Shown: in pieces, positions 26,190 through 34,900 of the stretch
How the letters are laid out: every line of letters starts with the position of its first letter
How positions within the stretch are numbered: the first letter of the stretch is position 1
Assembly (NCBI RefSeq): GCF_023273855.1
Contig: NZ_CP096884.1
Location: forward strand, 1,860,001 to 1,924,000
From: Seonamhaeicola sp. ML3
GTDB lineage: Bacteria > Bacteroidota > Bacteroidia > Flavobacteriales > Flavobacteriaceae
Direction of reading: 5' to 3'
DNA: 64,000 nt
The notes under the pieces: generated by a model
Databases searched by the model: none
Told to the model about the DNA's origin: nothing
The model's input: the letters and a program-made list of their open reading frames with translations, nothing else
Program-made: the position numbers and the translations under genes

Positions 26190-26433
26190 TTACTCGTTTT
26201 TCCGCTTTTAACGCTTTTAAGTTTTGTTCCCAGTCAAAGTCGTGAGCAATTCCACTGTCAATTCCGTCTTGAATAGCATTTTTTAGAGCAATTACTTTAC
26301 TTTCTTCATTTTCCAAAAGTCGAAGACCAGCTCTTATTACTTCGCTTACGTTTTTATATCTTCCAGCTGAAACTTGATTGCTGACAAATTGGTCAAAATA
26401 ATTTCCGAGTGATATAGATGTATTTTTACTCAT
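26182..26433 (-). CDS. parD: ParD-family ribbon-helix-helix antitoxin
   Basis: An 83-residue antitoxin with the N-terminal ribbon-helix-helix segment (MSKNTSISLGNYFDQFV), the motif GRYKNVSEVIRAGLRLLE and a flexible acidic C-terminus that would wrap the toxin (IAHDFDWEQNLKALKAE). It should bind its own promoter and neutralise the toxin encoded directly after it. The promoter region faces the sprT promoter; the two genes are divergent over 142 bases. Confidence 0.88.
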   Translation of the reverse strand: MSKNTSISLGNYFDQFVSNQVSAGRYKNVSEVIRAGLRLLENEESKVIALKNAIQDGIDSGIAHDFDWEQNLKALKAEKRVNG

Positions 26434-26553
26434 TTTAAAATTCTTTTCGTAAAAATACCAATTTTTGGTAATTATTGCAAATTACACCCAACTTAAGAAT
26501 GTTAAACGATTTTAGCTGAACTTTAAGATAAAGCCAAGTGTTTTTACCTCAAA

Positions 26554-26763
26554 GAATTCTTTTATTTTTGCGGTAATGCAAACCCAAATTCAAGAGTACA
26601 TTCCTAATTCTGCGGTATCTCAAGTTCTAAAACTTTTAGAGCACGATAACTTGGTGGTAAAAATCAAAAAGGAACGTAAAACAAGGCATGGCGATTATAT
26701 GCGCTTACCCAATGGAAAACACCAAATAACGGTAAATGCTAATTTGAATACTTACCGTTTTTT
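26554..26763 (+). repeat. Direct repeat, right copy (sprT promoter and 5' end)
   Basis: Partner of 25531-25740. This copy is continuous with the full-length gene, and the ParDE module lies between the two copies. Confidence 0.9.
26563..26570 (+). promoter_or_regulatory. -7 promoter element of sprT, apparently leaderless
   Basis: TATTTTTG is an exact match and ends only 5 bases before the ATG at 26576. Transcription starting about 5-6 bases after the element would begin at the A of the start codon. Confidence 0.5.
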
Positions 26764-27187
26764 GATAACCTTAATCCATGAAATTGCGCATTTCGAGGCT
26801 TATAAAACTTATGGGCGGTTTATTAAACCTCACGGTATAGAGTGGAAACGCACTTTTCAACATTTAATGTTGCCGTTTATAAACCCAAATATTTTCCCTA
26901 ACGATTTATTACCACTTTTAGCAAAGCATTTTAAAAACCCAAAAGCAAGTAGCGATACCGATACAGATTTAACTTTAGCTTTAAAACAATTTGATGAGCC
27001 CAATGGTAAAACCTATATATTTGATGTACCTTTAGGTCATAGTTTTAAACTCTATAACGGAAAGGTGTTTTTAAAAGGGAAAAAGCGTGTTAAACGTTTT
27101 GAATGTTTAGAAGTTAAAACAGGAAAACTATATTTATTTAACCCCAACGCAGAAGTTGAATTACTAGAAAACAACCATGAACAGTAA
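26576..27187 (+). CDS. SprT-like zinc metalloprotease-fold protein
   Basis: The 203-residue protein has the SprT zinc motif HEIAH (about 69-73, in LITLIHEIAHFEAY) followed by KPHGIEWKRTFQHLML, the usual second segment. Related domains occur in SPRTN, which cleaves DNA-protein cross-links; bacterial SprT is poorly characterised. A frameshifted partial copy with its own promoter lies 1 kb upstream. It overlaps the mannose-1-phosphate guanylyltransferase gene by 11 bases, so the two are co-expressed in spite of unrelated roles. Confidence 0.83.
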   Translation: MQTQIQEYIPNSAVSQVLKLLEHDNLVVKIKKERKTRHGDYMRLPNGKHQITVNANLNTYRFLITLIHEIAHFEAYKTYGRFIKPHGIEWKRTFQHLMLPFINPNIFPNDLLPLLAKHFKNPKASSDTDTDLTLALKQFDEPNGKTYIFDVPLGHSFKLYNGKVFLKGKKRVKRFECLEVKTGKLYLFNPNAEVELLENNHEQ

Positions 27188-28250
27188 CTATTACGCTATT
27201 TTAATGGCAGGAGGAGTAGGTTCAAGATTTTGGCCGGTAAGTACCCAAGATTTCCCTAAGCAATTTCATGATATGTTAGGTACGGGCGATACCTTAATCC
27301 AAAAAACATTTCAAAGATTATCGCGTTTAATCCCAAAAGAAAATATTTTCATTCTTACCAACGCACGCTATAACGATTTGGTCTTAGAGCAGTTGCCAGA
27401 AGTGGAACAACGACAAGTCCTCTTGGAGCCAGCCATGCGTAATACGGCACCTTGTATTTTATACGCCTCTTTAAAAATCCAAAAAGAAAATCCTAATGCT
27501 GTAATGATTGTTGCGCCCAGTGACCATTGGATTGAAGACGAAACGACCTTTGCTAAAAATGTACAAACAGCATTCGATTATTGCTCTAATAACAAGGCTT
27601 TAATGACTCTTGGTATAAAACCTACGTTCCCCAATACAGGCTACGGATATATAGAGTACGATAAAAATACTTCTGAAACGGTAAAGTCGGTAGACCAATT
27701 CAGGGAAAAACCAGACTATGAAACAGCAAAAGCATTTATTAGCGCAGGTAATTTTCTTTGGAATGCCGGGATTTTTATGTGGAGTGCAGCAACCGTTATA
27801 GAGGCTTTCAAGAGGAATCAACCCGAATTATATGAGCTTTTTGAATCTGGTATATCGGCTTACAATACACCAGATGAAAATGAGTTTATATTAGAAAATT
27901 ATCCAAAAGCAGAGAACATTTCGGTAGACTATGCCATAATGGAAAAATCTTCGAATGTACATGTAATTGGTGCCGAATTCGATTGGAACGATTTAGGAAC
28001 CTGGGGAAGTTTATACGACAAGCTAGATAAAGATAAGCATAGTAATGCTATTTTAAACGCTAAAAGTTTAGTCGAAAATGCCGAACGTAACATCGTAAGG
28101 GCACCTAAAGGAAAACTAGTGGTCATCGATGGATTAAACGATTATATTATTGTAGATCACGATAACACCTTGTTAATTTATCCTAAAAGCAAAGAACAGG
28201 ATATAAAACAAATCCAACAACGTTTAAAAAACAAGTACGGAAAGAATTAA
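27177..28250 (+). CDS. manC: Mannose-1-phosphate guanylyltransferase
   Basis: A 357-residue nucleotidyltransferase with AGGVGSRFWPVS (about 10-21) and FPKQF for GTP and sugar-phosphate binding. VAPSDHWI (about 103) and FREKPDYETA follow, and a left-handed beta-helix type tail ends the protein without the phosphomannose isomerase domain of longer ManC. It makes GDP-mannose for surface polysaccharides. It overlaps sprT by 11 bases. Confidence 0.92.
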   Translation: MNSNYYAILMAGGVGSRFWPVSTQDFPKQFHDMLGTGDTLIQKTFQRLSRLIPKENIFILTNARYNDLVLEQLPEVEQRQVLLEPAMRNTAPCILYASLKIQKENPNAVMIVAPSDHWIEDETTFAKNVQTAFDYCSNNKALMTLGIKPTFPNTGYGYIEYDKNTSETVKSVDQFREKPDYETAKAFISAGNFLWNAGIFMWSAATVIEAFKRNQPELYELFESGISAYNTPDENEFILENYPKAENISVDYAIMEKSSNVHVIGAEFDWNDLGTWGSLYDKLDKDKHSNAILNAKSLVENAERNIVRAPKGKLVVIDGLNDYIIVDHDNTLLIYPKSKEQDIKQIQQRLKNKYGKN

Positions 28251-28445
28251 AGAGTTTTTTAGTAGCTATTCTGTAAAGTATTTGAGCTGAATTCCTTTCT
28301 AAAAAAGAGCAAGGACGTAAAGTATTTAAGGCATAATATGTAAAATACGATTGTGACTGGACACTGCGACTGAAAACTAAATAATGTAACTTTTTCCAAA
28401 AAATATTGTCTATATTGGTGTGCATAAGTTAATCCAAACCCATTT

Positions 28446-29909
28446 ATGGAAGAAAGTAAATTTAACTTCACCGAAGACGACCCTGCAAATAAAGAACAAG
28501 TTGCCCAAAGTAAGGAAGCTGTAAAAAAAGATGCTCAAGGACTTTTTCAAAGTATAAGAACTTTTTTGAGTGAGTTATTGGCATTTCGTGAAGATACCGA
28601 CCGAGAAGCCACAATCAAAGCTATTAAGGGCGATATTGCGTTTAAAGGTGCCACAGCGTGGATTCTTATTTGTTCCATATTTGTGGCGTCTGTTGGACTA
28701 AATGCCGATTCTACAGCTGTGGTTATCGGAGCCATGTTAATTTCGCCGTTAATGGGGCCTATTTTAGGAGTTGGGCTATCTATAGCTATTAACGATATAG
28801 ATACTTTAAGGCGCTCTTTAATAAACTTAGCGACTATGATTGTGCTGAGTTTAATTACTGCATTTTTATTCTTTTGGTCGTTTCCGTTGAGTGATGAAAC
28901 CTCAGAGCTTTTCGCAAGAACAAAACCAGATATTCGCGATGTGCTTATTGCCTTTTTTGGAGGTTTAGCACTTATAATAGCGCGAACAAAAAAAGGGACG
29001 ATAGCTTCTGTAATTTTTGGTGTAGCCATTGCAACTGCCTTAATGCCACCGCTTTGTACGGCGGGTTATGGTTTAGCAAAAGGTAATTGGGAATTTTTTC
29101 TGGGTGCCATGTACTTATTCACCATCAATACAATTTTCATTGCTTTGGCAACTTTTATTGTACTGAAGGTGTTACGCTTCCCAATGCTTAAGTATGTGAA
29201 TTCCAAAAAGCGAAGTAGAATCTCCAAAATAGCTACGCTATTAGCTATAGTGGTCATGATTCCTGCGGTATGGACATTTATAAGTGTGTTAAAAGAAAGT
29301 AGGTTTGAAAGTGATGCTGAACGTTTCATTAAAACAGAGTTGAGTACTTTGCCTAATGCAAATTATATTCAAAAGAATGCTTCACATACCTATAATCCAG
29401 ATGGGGAATCCATCATAGAGTTAATTCCATTTGGAACCGATGAAATTCCTGATTCTACAAAAGATATTTTAGAGCAACGCCTTCTAAATTATACTGCTTT
29501 AAGCAATACAAAACTGTACATCAATCAAGTTAAGAATAGGCATATCAATAACTTGGAGTACATGGAGGAGCTGCGTACCCGAGATTCTTTGGATTTATTA
29601 TCTCAAAGCCAAAAAATAGCATTTTTGGAAGATAAAGTTTTACAGCTTTCCAAACTAGAAAAAAATAATATCGCTTTCGAGGCACTTACTAAAGAAGTGA
29701 AAATAAATTATCCGAACATAGAAAGGATGTCTTTCTCTAATGTTGTAGCATCTAATTTTACAAAAATTGATACCGTTTCGGTTTTTGAGGTGAAATGGAT
29801 AGATTCCTTAACCAATGATGATGCAAGAACATTAGAAATCCAAAAGCTAGAAGCGTGGTTTAAGTCAAAATTTAAACTCGATTCTTTAGTTGTGAAGAGG
29901 ATGAATTAG
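28446..29909 (+). CDS. DUF389 integral membrane protein
   Basis: The 487-residue protein has a charged N-terminus (1-60). A membrane core follows, with about seven hydrophobic segments between residues 70 and 290, including the DUF389 motif NADSTAVVIGAMLISPLMGP (about 93-112) and TALMPPLCTAGYGLA. A long soluble C-terminal part (about 300-487) has a coiled-coil-like stretch. The function of DUF389 proteins is unproven; transport or membrane stress roles have been proposed. It is a single gene followed by a repeat-bearing intergenic region. Confidence 0.85.
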   Translation: MEESKFNFTEDDPANKEQVAQSKEAVKKDAQGLFQSIRTFLSELLAFREDTDREATIKAIKGDIAFKGATAWILICSIFVASVGLNADSTAVVIGAMLISPLMGPILGVGLSIAINDIDTLRRSLINLATMIVLSLITAFLFFWSFPLSDETSELFARTKPDIRDVLIAFFGGLALIIARTKKGTIASVIFGVAIATALMPPLCTAGYGLAKGNWEFFLGAMYLFTINTIFIALATFIVLKVLRFPMLKYVNSKKRSRISKIATLLAIVVMIPAVWTFISVLKESRFESDAERFIKTELSTLPNANYIQKNASHTYNPDGESIIELIPFGTDEIPDSTKDILEQRLLNYTALSNTKLYINQVKNRHINNLEYMEELRTRDSLDLLSQSQKIAFLEDKVLQLSKLEKNNIAFEALTKEVKINYPNIERMSFSNVVASNFTKIDTVSVFEVKWIDSLTNDDARTLEIQKLEAWFKSKFKLDSLVVKRMN

Positions 29910-29990
29910 TTTTTTATTTTCAAGCTGAAGGTTAAAGACCTGTAATTCTGCTATAGTTACTTTAGTTTCTGTGAGTTGTTATCAATCGAT

Positions 29991-30057
29991 TTGTCATTCC
30001 GCACTTGTTGCGGAATCTAGTTTTTCTCTTGGATTCCTGCCTTCGCAGGAATGACAA
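29991..30057. repeat. Dispersed palindromic repeat with outer 10-base inverted ends
   Basis: TTGTCATTCC (29991-30000) and its reverse complement GGAATGACAA (30048-30057) bracket two inner hairpins: ATTCCGCA/TGCGGAAT (29996-30016) and ATTCCTGC/GCAGGAAT (30033-30051). It is the most complete of three related copies in this window. It sits between convergent genes and could also terminate transcription. Confidence 0.65.
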
Positions 30058-30094
30058 TTTAGCGTTGAAAAAGAATTTTATGCTGTTGGTTAAA

Positions 30095-30117
30095 ACTATG
30101 AATTTCAAATTCATAGT
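30095..30117. terminator. Possible terminator between DUF389 and MlaF-like genes
   Basis: ACTATGAATTT (30095-30105) and AAATTCATAGT (30107-30117) form a long AT-rich stem, flanked by TAAA on the left, which reads as TTTA on the minus strand, 16 bases after the MlaF-like stop. The T-run is short. Confidence 0.4.
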
Positions 30118-30133
30118 GCTTTATTTAAAAGAA

Positions 30134-30901
30134 TTATTCGTTTTCTTCTAGATACATTTGCCTAACTTTTTTAAACAGATTTGAAGAGTAAACAAAGTCG
30201 GTTACAGAGTCGTTGTCGGTTTTGAAAATAGTTTTATTGGAGCCTTCCCAAGCTTTCAAGCCTTTTTTTAAGAACACTATTTTTTCACCAATTTCCATTA
30301 CAGAGTTCATATCGTGAGAATTAATAACTGTTGTTATTTGGTACTCATCAGTAATTTCCTGAATAAGGTTGTCGATAACAATTGCTGTTTTAGGGTCTAA
30401 ACCCGAGTTAGGCTCGTCACAAAATAAATATTTGGGATTGTTAACAATGGCACGAGCAATAGCTACTCGTTTTTGCATACCCCCGGAGGCTTCACTAGGC
30501 ATTTTATGATGCGCTTCAGGAAGATTAACACGCTTAAGTACAAAATCAGCCCTGTCTTCCATTTCACTCTTGCTCATTTTTGTAAACATTTGTAAAGGGA
30601 ACATCACATTTTCGGCAATGGTCATAGAATCGAATAAAGCACTACCTTGAAATACCATACCTATTTCTGCCCGAAGGTCTCGTTTTTGGTCTTCACTTAA
30701 TTCTGTGAAAATTTTTCCATCGTAAGATATGGTACCTTGTTCGTAATCAAACAAACCTAAAAGGCACTTGAGGAAAACTGTTTTCCCCGAGCCACTCTGT
30801 CCAATAATCAAGTTGGTCTTTCCTTTATCAAAAGTGGTGCTAATGCCCTTTAGAATATCGGCATCGCCAAACGATTTATGTAAATTTTTAACTTCAATCA
30901 T
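30134..30901 (-). CDS. ABC transporter ATP-binding protein, MlaF-like
   Basis: A 255-residue ATPase with Walker A GQSGSGKT (about 36-43), signature ASGGMQKRVAIA (about 136-147) and Walker B YLFCDEPNSGLDP. The short Q-loop region and the ATPase features match the Mla/Mkl group, which powers phospholipid or lipid exchange between the membranes. The start is ATG at 30901, which overlaps the permease stop by one base (TAATG) and gives the normal MIEVKNLHKSF; an upstream ATG at 30961 lies inside the permease gene. The MCE-domain subunit MlaD is not adjacent. Confidence 0.88.
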   Translation of the reverse strand: MIEVKNLHKSFGDADILKGISTTFDKGKTNLIIGQSGSGKTVFLKCLLGLFDYEQGTISYDGKIFTELSEDQKRDLRAEIGMVFQGSALFDSMTIAENVMFPLQMFTKMSKSEMEDRADFVLKRVNLPEAHHKMPSEASGGMQKRVAIARAIVNNPKYLFCDEPNSGLDPKTAIVIDNLIQEITDEYQITTVINSHDMNSVMEIGEKIVFLKKGLKAWEGSNKTIFKTDNDSVTDFVYSSNLFKKVRQMYLEENE

Positions 30902-31638
30902 TAGCCAAGCATTATTCCTGTTAGTACATAGTTTAATAGAATGATAACCACCGAAGTCCATACAAAGGCCGTTGTACTCGCTTTACCAACTTCAAGAGCG
31001 CCACCTTTCATGTAATAACCGTAAAACGATGGTATAGTAGCCAACACAAAGGCAAAAACAAAGGTCTTTATAAACGAATAGGTAACATGAAATCCGTCAA
31101 AGTCAGTTTGTAAACCAAGAATATAATCCTCTAAGCTCGTGTAGCCTCCAAAGACGCAGGCTGCCATACCGCCTAGAATACCTAAAAACATGCCAATCGC
31201 TATCGCAAATGGATAAAGCGTTAGCGCAATGGTTTTCGGGAAAACCAGATAGTTTAAAGAATTGATACCCATAACTTCTAGGGCATCGATTTGTTCTGTA
31301 ACACGCATGGTTCCTATACTGGAGGTTATAAAAGACCCAACTTTACCAGCCATAATAACCGAGGTGAACGTAGGTGCAAATTCTAAAATAACCGACTGTC
31401 TTGTAGCAAACCCGACCAAATATCTGGGTATTAATGGGTTTTCGATATTTAATGCAGTTTGTATGGTAACAACACCTCCAACAAAGAACGATATAAAGGC
31501 AATGATTCCTAAAGACCCAATAATCAAATCGTCTATATCCTTTAGTATTAATGAACGCATTACAGACCACTTCGTGGGCTTTTTAAACATTTCAGCAATC
31601 ATTAAAAAATACCGACCAATATTGTGAAGATATCTCAT
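30901..31638 (-). CDS. ABC transporter permease, MlaE-like
   Basis: The 245-residue membrane protein has the MlaE family features: the SLGIIAFISFFVGGVVTIQT stretch, EFAPTFTSVIMAGKVG (about 83-98) and the EIDALEVMGINSL-type motif (EQIDALEVMGINSLNYLV). Five or six membrane helices are visible. It pairs with the overlapping ATPase gene in a lipid-transport complex of the inner membrane. Confidence 0.9.
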   Translation of the reverse strand: MRYLHNIGRYFLMIAEMFKKPTKWSVMRSLILKDIDDLIIGSLGIIAFISFFVGGVVTIQTALNIENPLIPRYLVGFATRQSVILEFAPTFTSVIMAGKVGSFITSSIGTMRVTEQIDALEVMGINSLNYLVFPKTIALTLYPFAIAIGMFLGILGGMAACVFGGYTSLEDYILGLQTDFDGFHVTYSFIKTFVFAFVLATIPSFYGYYMKGGALEVGKASTTAFVWTSVVIILLNYVLTGIMLG

Positions 31639-31861
31639 AGAAAAATTTCTTAATGCTAAAGTAAAAAAACTTAGTGGTATTTAGCTCTTATTTCGAATAT
31701 TGATACGTTAAAGAAGTCAACTCATAGAATGGCAATAGTTCTAAAACCTTTAATAAAAAGGTAATCAGTATTAAGTTATACAATAGCAAAACCCTGATAG
31801 CCTAAGTTGTCTAGATTGTTGTAAATCATATTTTTTGAATACAATATTTAAAAAAAATTCC

Positions 31862-31883
31862 AAATGTTAGCTGTCTAACATTT
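31862..31883. repeat. Inverted repeat upstream of the giant repeat protein
   Basis: AAATGTTAG (31862-31870), loop CTGT, CTAACATTT (31875-31883): nine perfect pairs, 54 bases before the ATG at 31938. No T-run follows directly, so an operator or 5'-leader hairpin is more likely than a terminator. The rest of the 299-base gap shows nothing else clear. Confidence 0.45.
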
Positions 31884-31937
31884 TATGTTTTCTCTTGAAC
31901 ATAATTTTACCAAACTTAATTAATTAATCGTTTTATT

Positions 31938-34900
31938 ATGAAAAAAGAAAGACTATTACAGTTCACTTTGTCAAAATTTTGGCATGGAGTGAATGCGTTT
32001 TTGTTTGTTATCTTTTTGCTGATTTCTCAAAGCACTTTGGCCCAAACGGAAAAGGGTATTATTAAAGGAGGCGAGATTAGTACAAAAGACGATACAACAA
32101 TTTGCCTTGATGGAAATTCAAAACCTATTGAAGTTTATTTAATAGGAGCAGAAGGAAAACTCCAGCAATGGATTATCACAGATTACAATAATAATATTTT
32201 AGGTTTACCGGAGAATCCCCCTTTTAGTTTTGAAGGTGCTGGTGCTGGTATTTGCAAAATATGGAGTGTCTCCTATAAAGATATATTTAATCTTGAAGTA
32301 GGTGTGAATTTGTCCGATTTAGAAGGATGGTATGAATTATCTAATGCTATTGAAGTTGTCAGAAACCAGCCTGACGCCGGAACGTTAGTTGGCGGCCCAT
32401 TCGAGTTCTATGTTGGAGACGGCGAGGCCGACCACATTGACGAAGGTGCCATAACGATAGACGGCGGAGGCGTGGGCGCCAATGCACAATGGGTAGTGAC
32501 GGATGACCAAGGGAACATCCTAGGTCTACCACCAAGCCCATATGCGGTTAACTTCAACGGTGCAGGCGAGGGAACCTGTTTGGTATGGTACCTACGTTAT
32601 GATGGCGAACTTAGCGGAGCCGCAGTAGGTAACAATGCTTCTGATTTAGAAGGCTGTTTCGACCTATCCAATCCAATAGAAGTAGTTAGGAAGTATCCAC
32701 CGGTATCCGGAGGAACGATTACAGGAGGTCCATTTGAGTTCTGTGTAGGCGACGAGGTTGCAGACAATATACCAGAGGGCGCCATAACGATAGAAGGCAG
32801 TTCGGGACTTAACTCACAGTGGGTAGTAACGGACGACCAAGGGAACATCCTAGGTCTACCACCAAGCCCATACGTAGTAAACTTCGACGGCGCAGGCGCA
32901 GGAACCTGCTTGGTGTGGTACTTAAGATATAACGGTGAACTTAGCGGAGCCGAGGTAGGCAATAACGCATCGGGTTTATCTGGAGATTTTTCATTGTCCA
33001 ATCCTATTGAAGTTGTTAGAAACCAGCCTGACGCCGGAACTTTGGTTGGCGGACCATTCGAGTTCTATGTAGGAGACGGAGAGGCCGACCACATTGACGA
33101 AGGGGCAATCACGATAGACGGCGGAGGTGTAGGCGCCAATGCACAGTGGGTGGTAACAGACGACCAAGGTAACATCCTAGGCCTTCCACCAAGCCCATAT
33201 GCGGTTAACTTCGACGGTGCAGGCGAGGGAACCTGTTTGGTATGGTACCTGCGTTATGATGGCGAACTTAGCGGAGCCGCAGTAGGTAACAATGCTTCTG
33301 ATTTAGAAGGCTGTTTCAATCTATCCAACCCAATAGAAGTAGTTAGGAAGTATCCACCGGTATCCGGAGGAACGATTACGGGCGGTCCATTTGAGTTCTG
33401 TGTAGGCGACGAGGTTGCAGACAATATACCAGAGGGCGCCATAACGATAGAAGGCAGTTCGGGACTTAACTCACAGTGGGTAGTAACGGACGACCAAGGG
33501 AACATCCTAGGTCTACCACCAAGCCCATACGTAGTAAACTTCGACGGCGCAGGCGCAGGAACCTGCTTGGTGTGGTACTTAAGATATAACGGTGAACTTA
33601 GCGGAGCCGAAGTAGGCAACAACGCATCGGATTTATCCGGAGATTTTTCATTGTCGAATCCTATTGAAGTTGTTAGAAACCAGCCTGACGCCGGAACGTT
33701 GGTTGGCGGTCCATTCGAGTTCTATGTAGGAGACGGCGAGGCCGACCACATTGACGAAGGGGCAATCACGATAGACGGCGGAGGTGTAGGCGCCAATGCA
33801 CAGTGGGTGGTAACAGACGACCAAGGTAACATCCTAGGCCTTCCACCAAGCCCATATGCGGTTAACTTCGACGGTGCAGGCGAGGGAACCTGTTTGGTAT
33901 GGTACCTGCGTTATGATGGCGAACTTAGCGGAGCCGCAGTAGGTAACAATGCTTCTGATTTAGAAGGCTGTTTCAATCTATCCAACCCAATAGAAGTAGT
34001 TAGGAAGTATCCACCGGTATCCGGAGGAACGATTACGGGCGGTCCATTTGAGTTTTGTGTAGGCGACGAGGTTGCAGACAATATACCAGAAGGCGCTATA
34101 ACGATAGAAGGCAGTTCGGGACTTAACTCGCAGTGGGTGGTAACCGACGACCAAGGTAACATCCTAGGTCTACCACCAAGCCCATATGTAGTGAACTTCG
34201 ACGGCGCAGGCGCAGGAACCTGTTTGGTATGGTACCTAAGATATAACGGTGAGCTTAGCGGAGCCGAAGTAGGCAATAACGCATCGGGTTTATCTGGAGA
34301 TTTTTCATTGTCCAATCCTATTGAAGTTGTTAGAAACCAGCCTGACGCCGGAACTTTGGTTGGCGGACCATTCGAGTTCTATGTAGGAGACGGAGAGGCC
34401 GACCACATTGACGAAGGGGCAATCACGATAGACGGCGGAGGTGTAGGCGCCAATGCACAGTGGGTGGTAACAGACGACCAAGGTAACATCCTAGGCCTTC
34501 CACCAAGCCCATATGCGGTTAACTTCGACGGTGCAGGCGAGGGAACCTGTTTGGTATGGTACCTGCGTTATGATGGCGAACTTAGCGGAGCCGCAGTAGG
34601 TAACAATGCTTCTGATTTAGAAGGCTGTTTCAATCTATCCAACCCAATAGAAGTAGTTAGGAAGATGCGCCCTGTAGATGTATGTGAAGTTGATGGTGGC
34701 TGGTTAAAGCCAGGTGGAATCTACCTTTTCTGTGAGGGAGATGGTATTGAAGATTATGCTACAGGTATAAAACTTAGTAAAAACAAGGGCAGTTACTCAC
34801 AATGGGTTGTAACTGACGTTGAGGGTAATATTTTAGGATTACCTTCTGATCCAGCAGAGGTGAATTTTGATGGTGCTGGACCGGGAGTATGTTTAATATG

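Noticed and set aside
32597-34315. Long minus-strand open frames (122-134 codons) inside the giant repeat gene
   Set aside because: They repeat with the same 657-base period as the plus-strand gene and arise from its GC-rich codons; the plus-strand protein has a signal peptide, sorting domain and terminator.
32364-34664. Regular repeat array as a possible CRISPR or satellite
   Set aside because: The period is 657 bases, a multiple of 3, fully coding, with no short repeat-spacer pattern.
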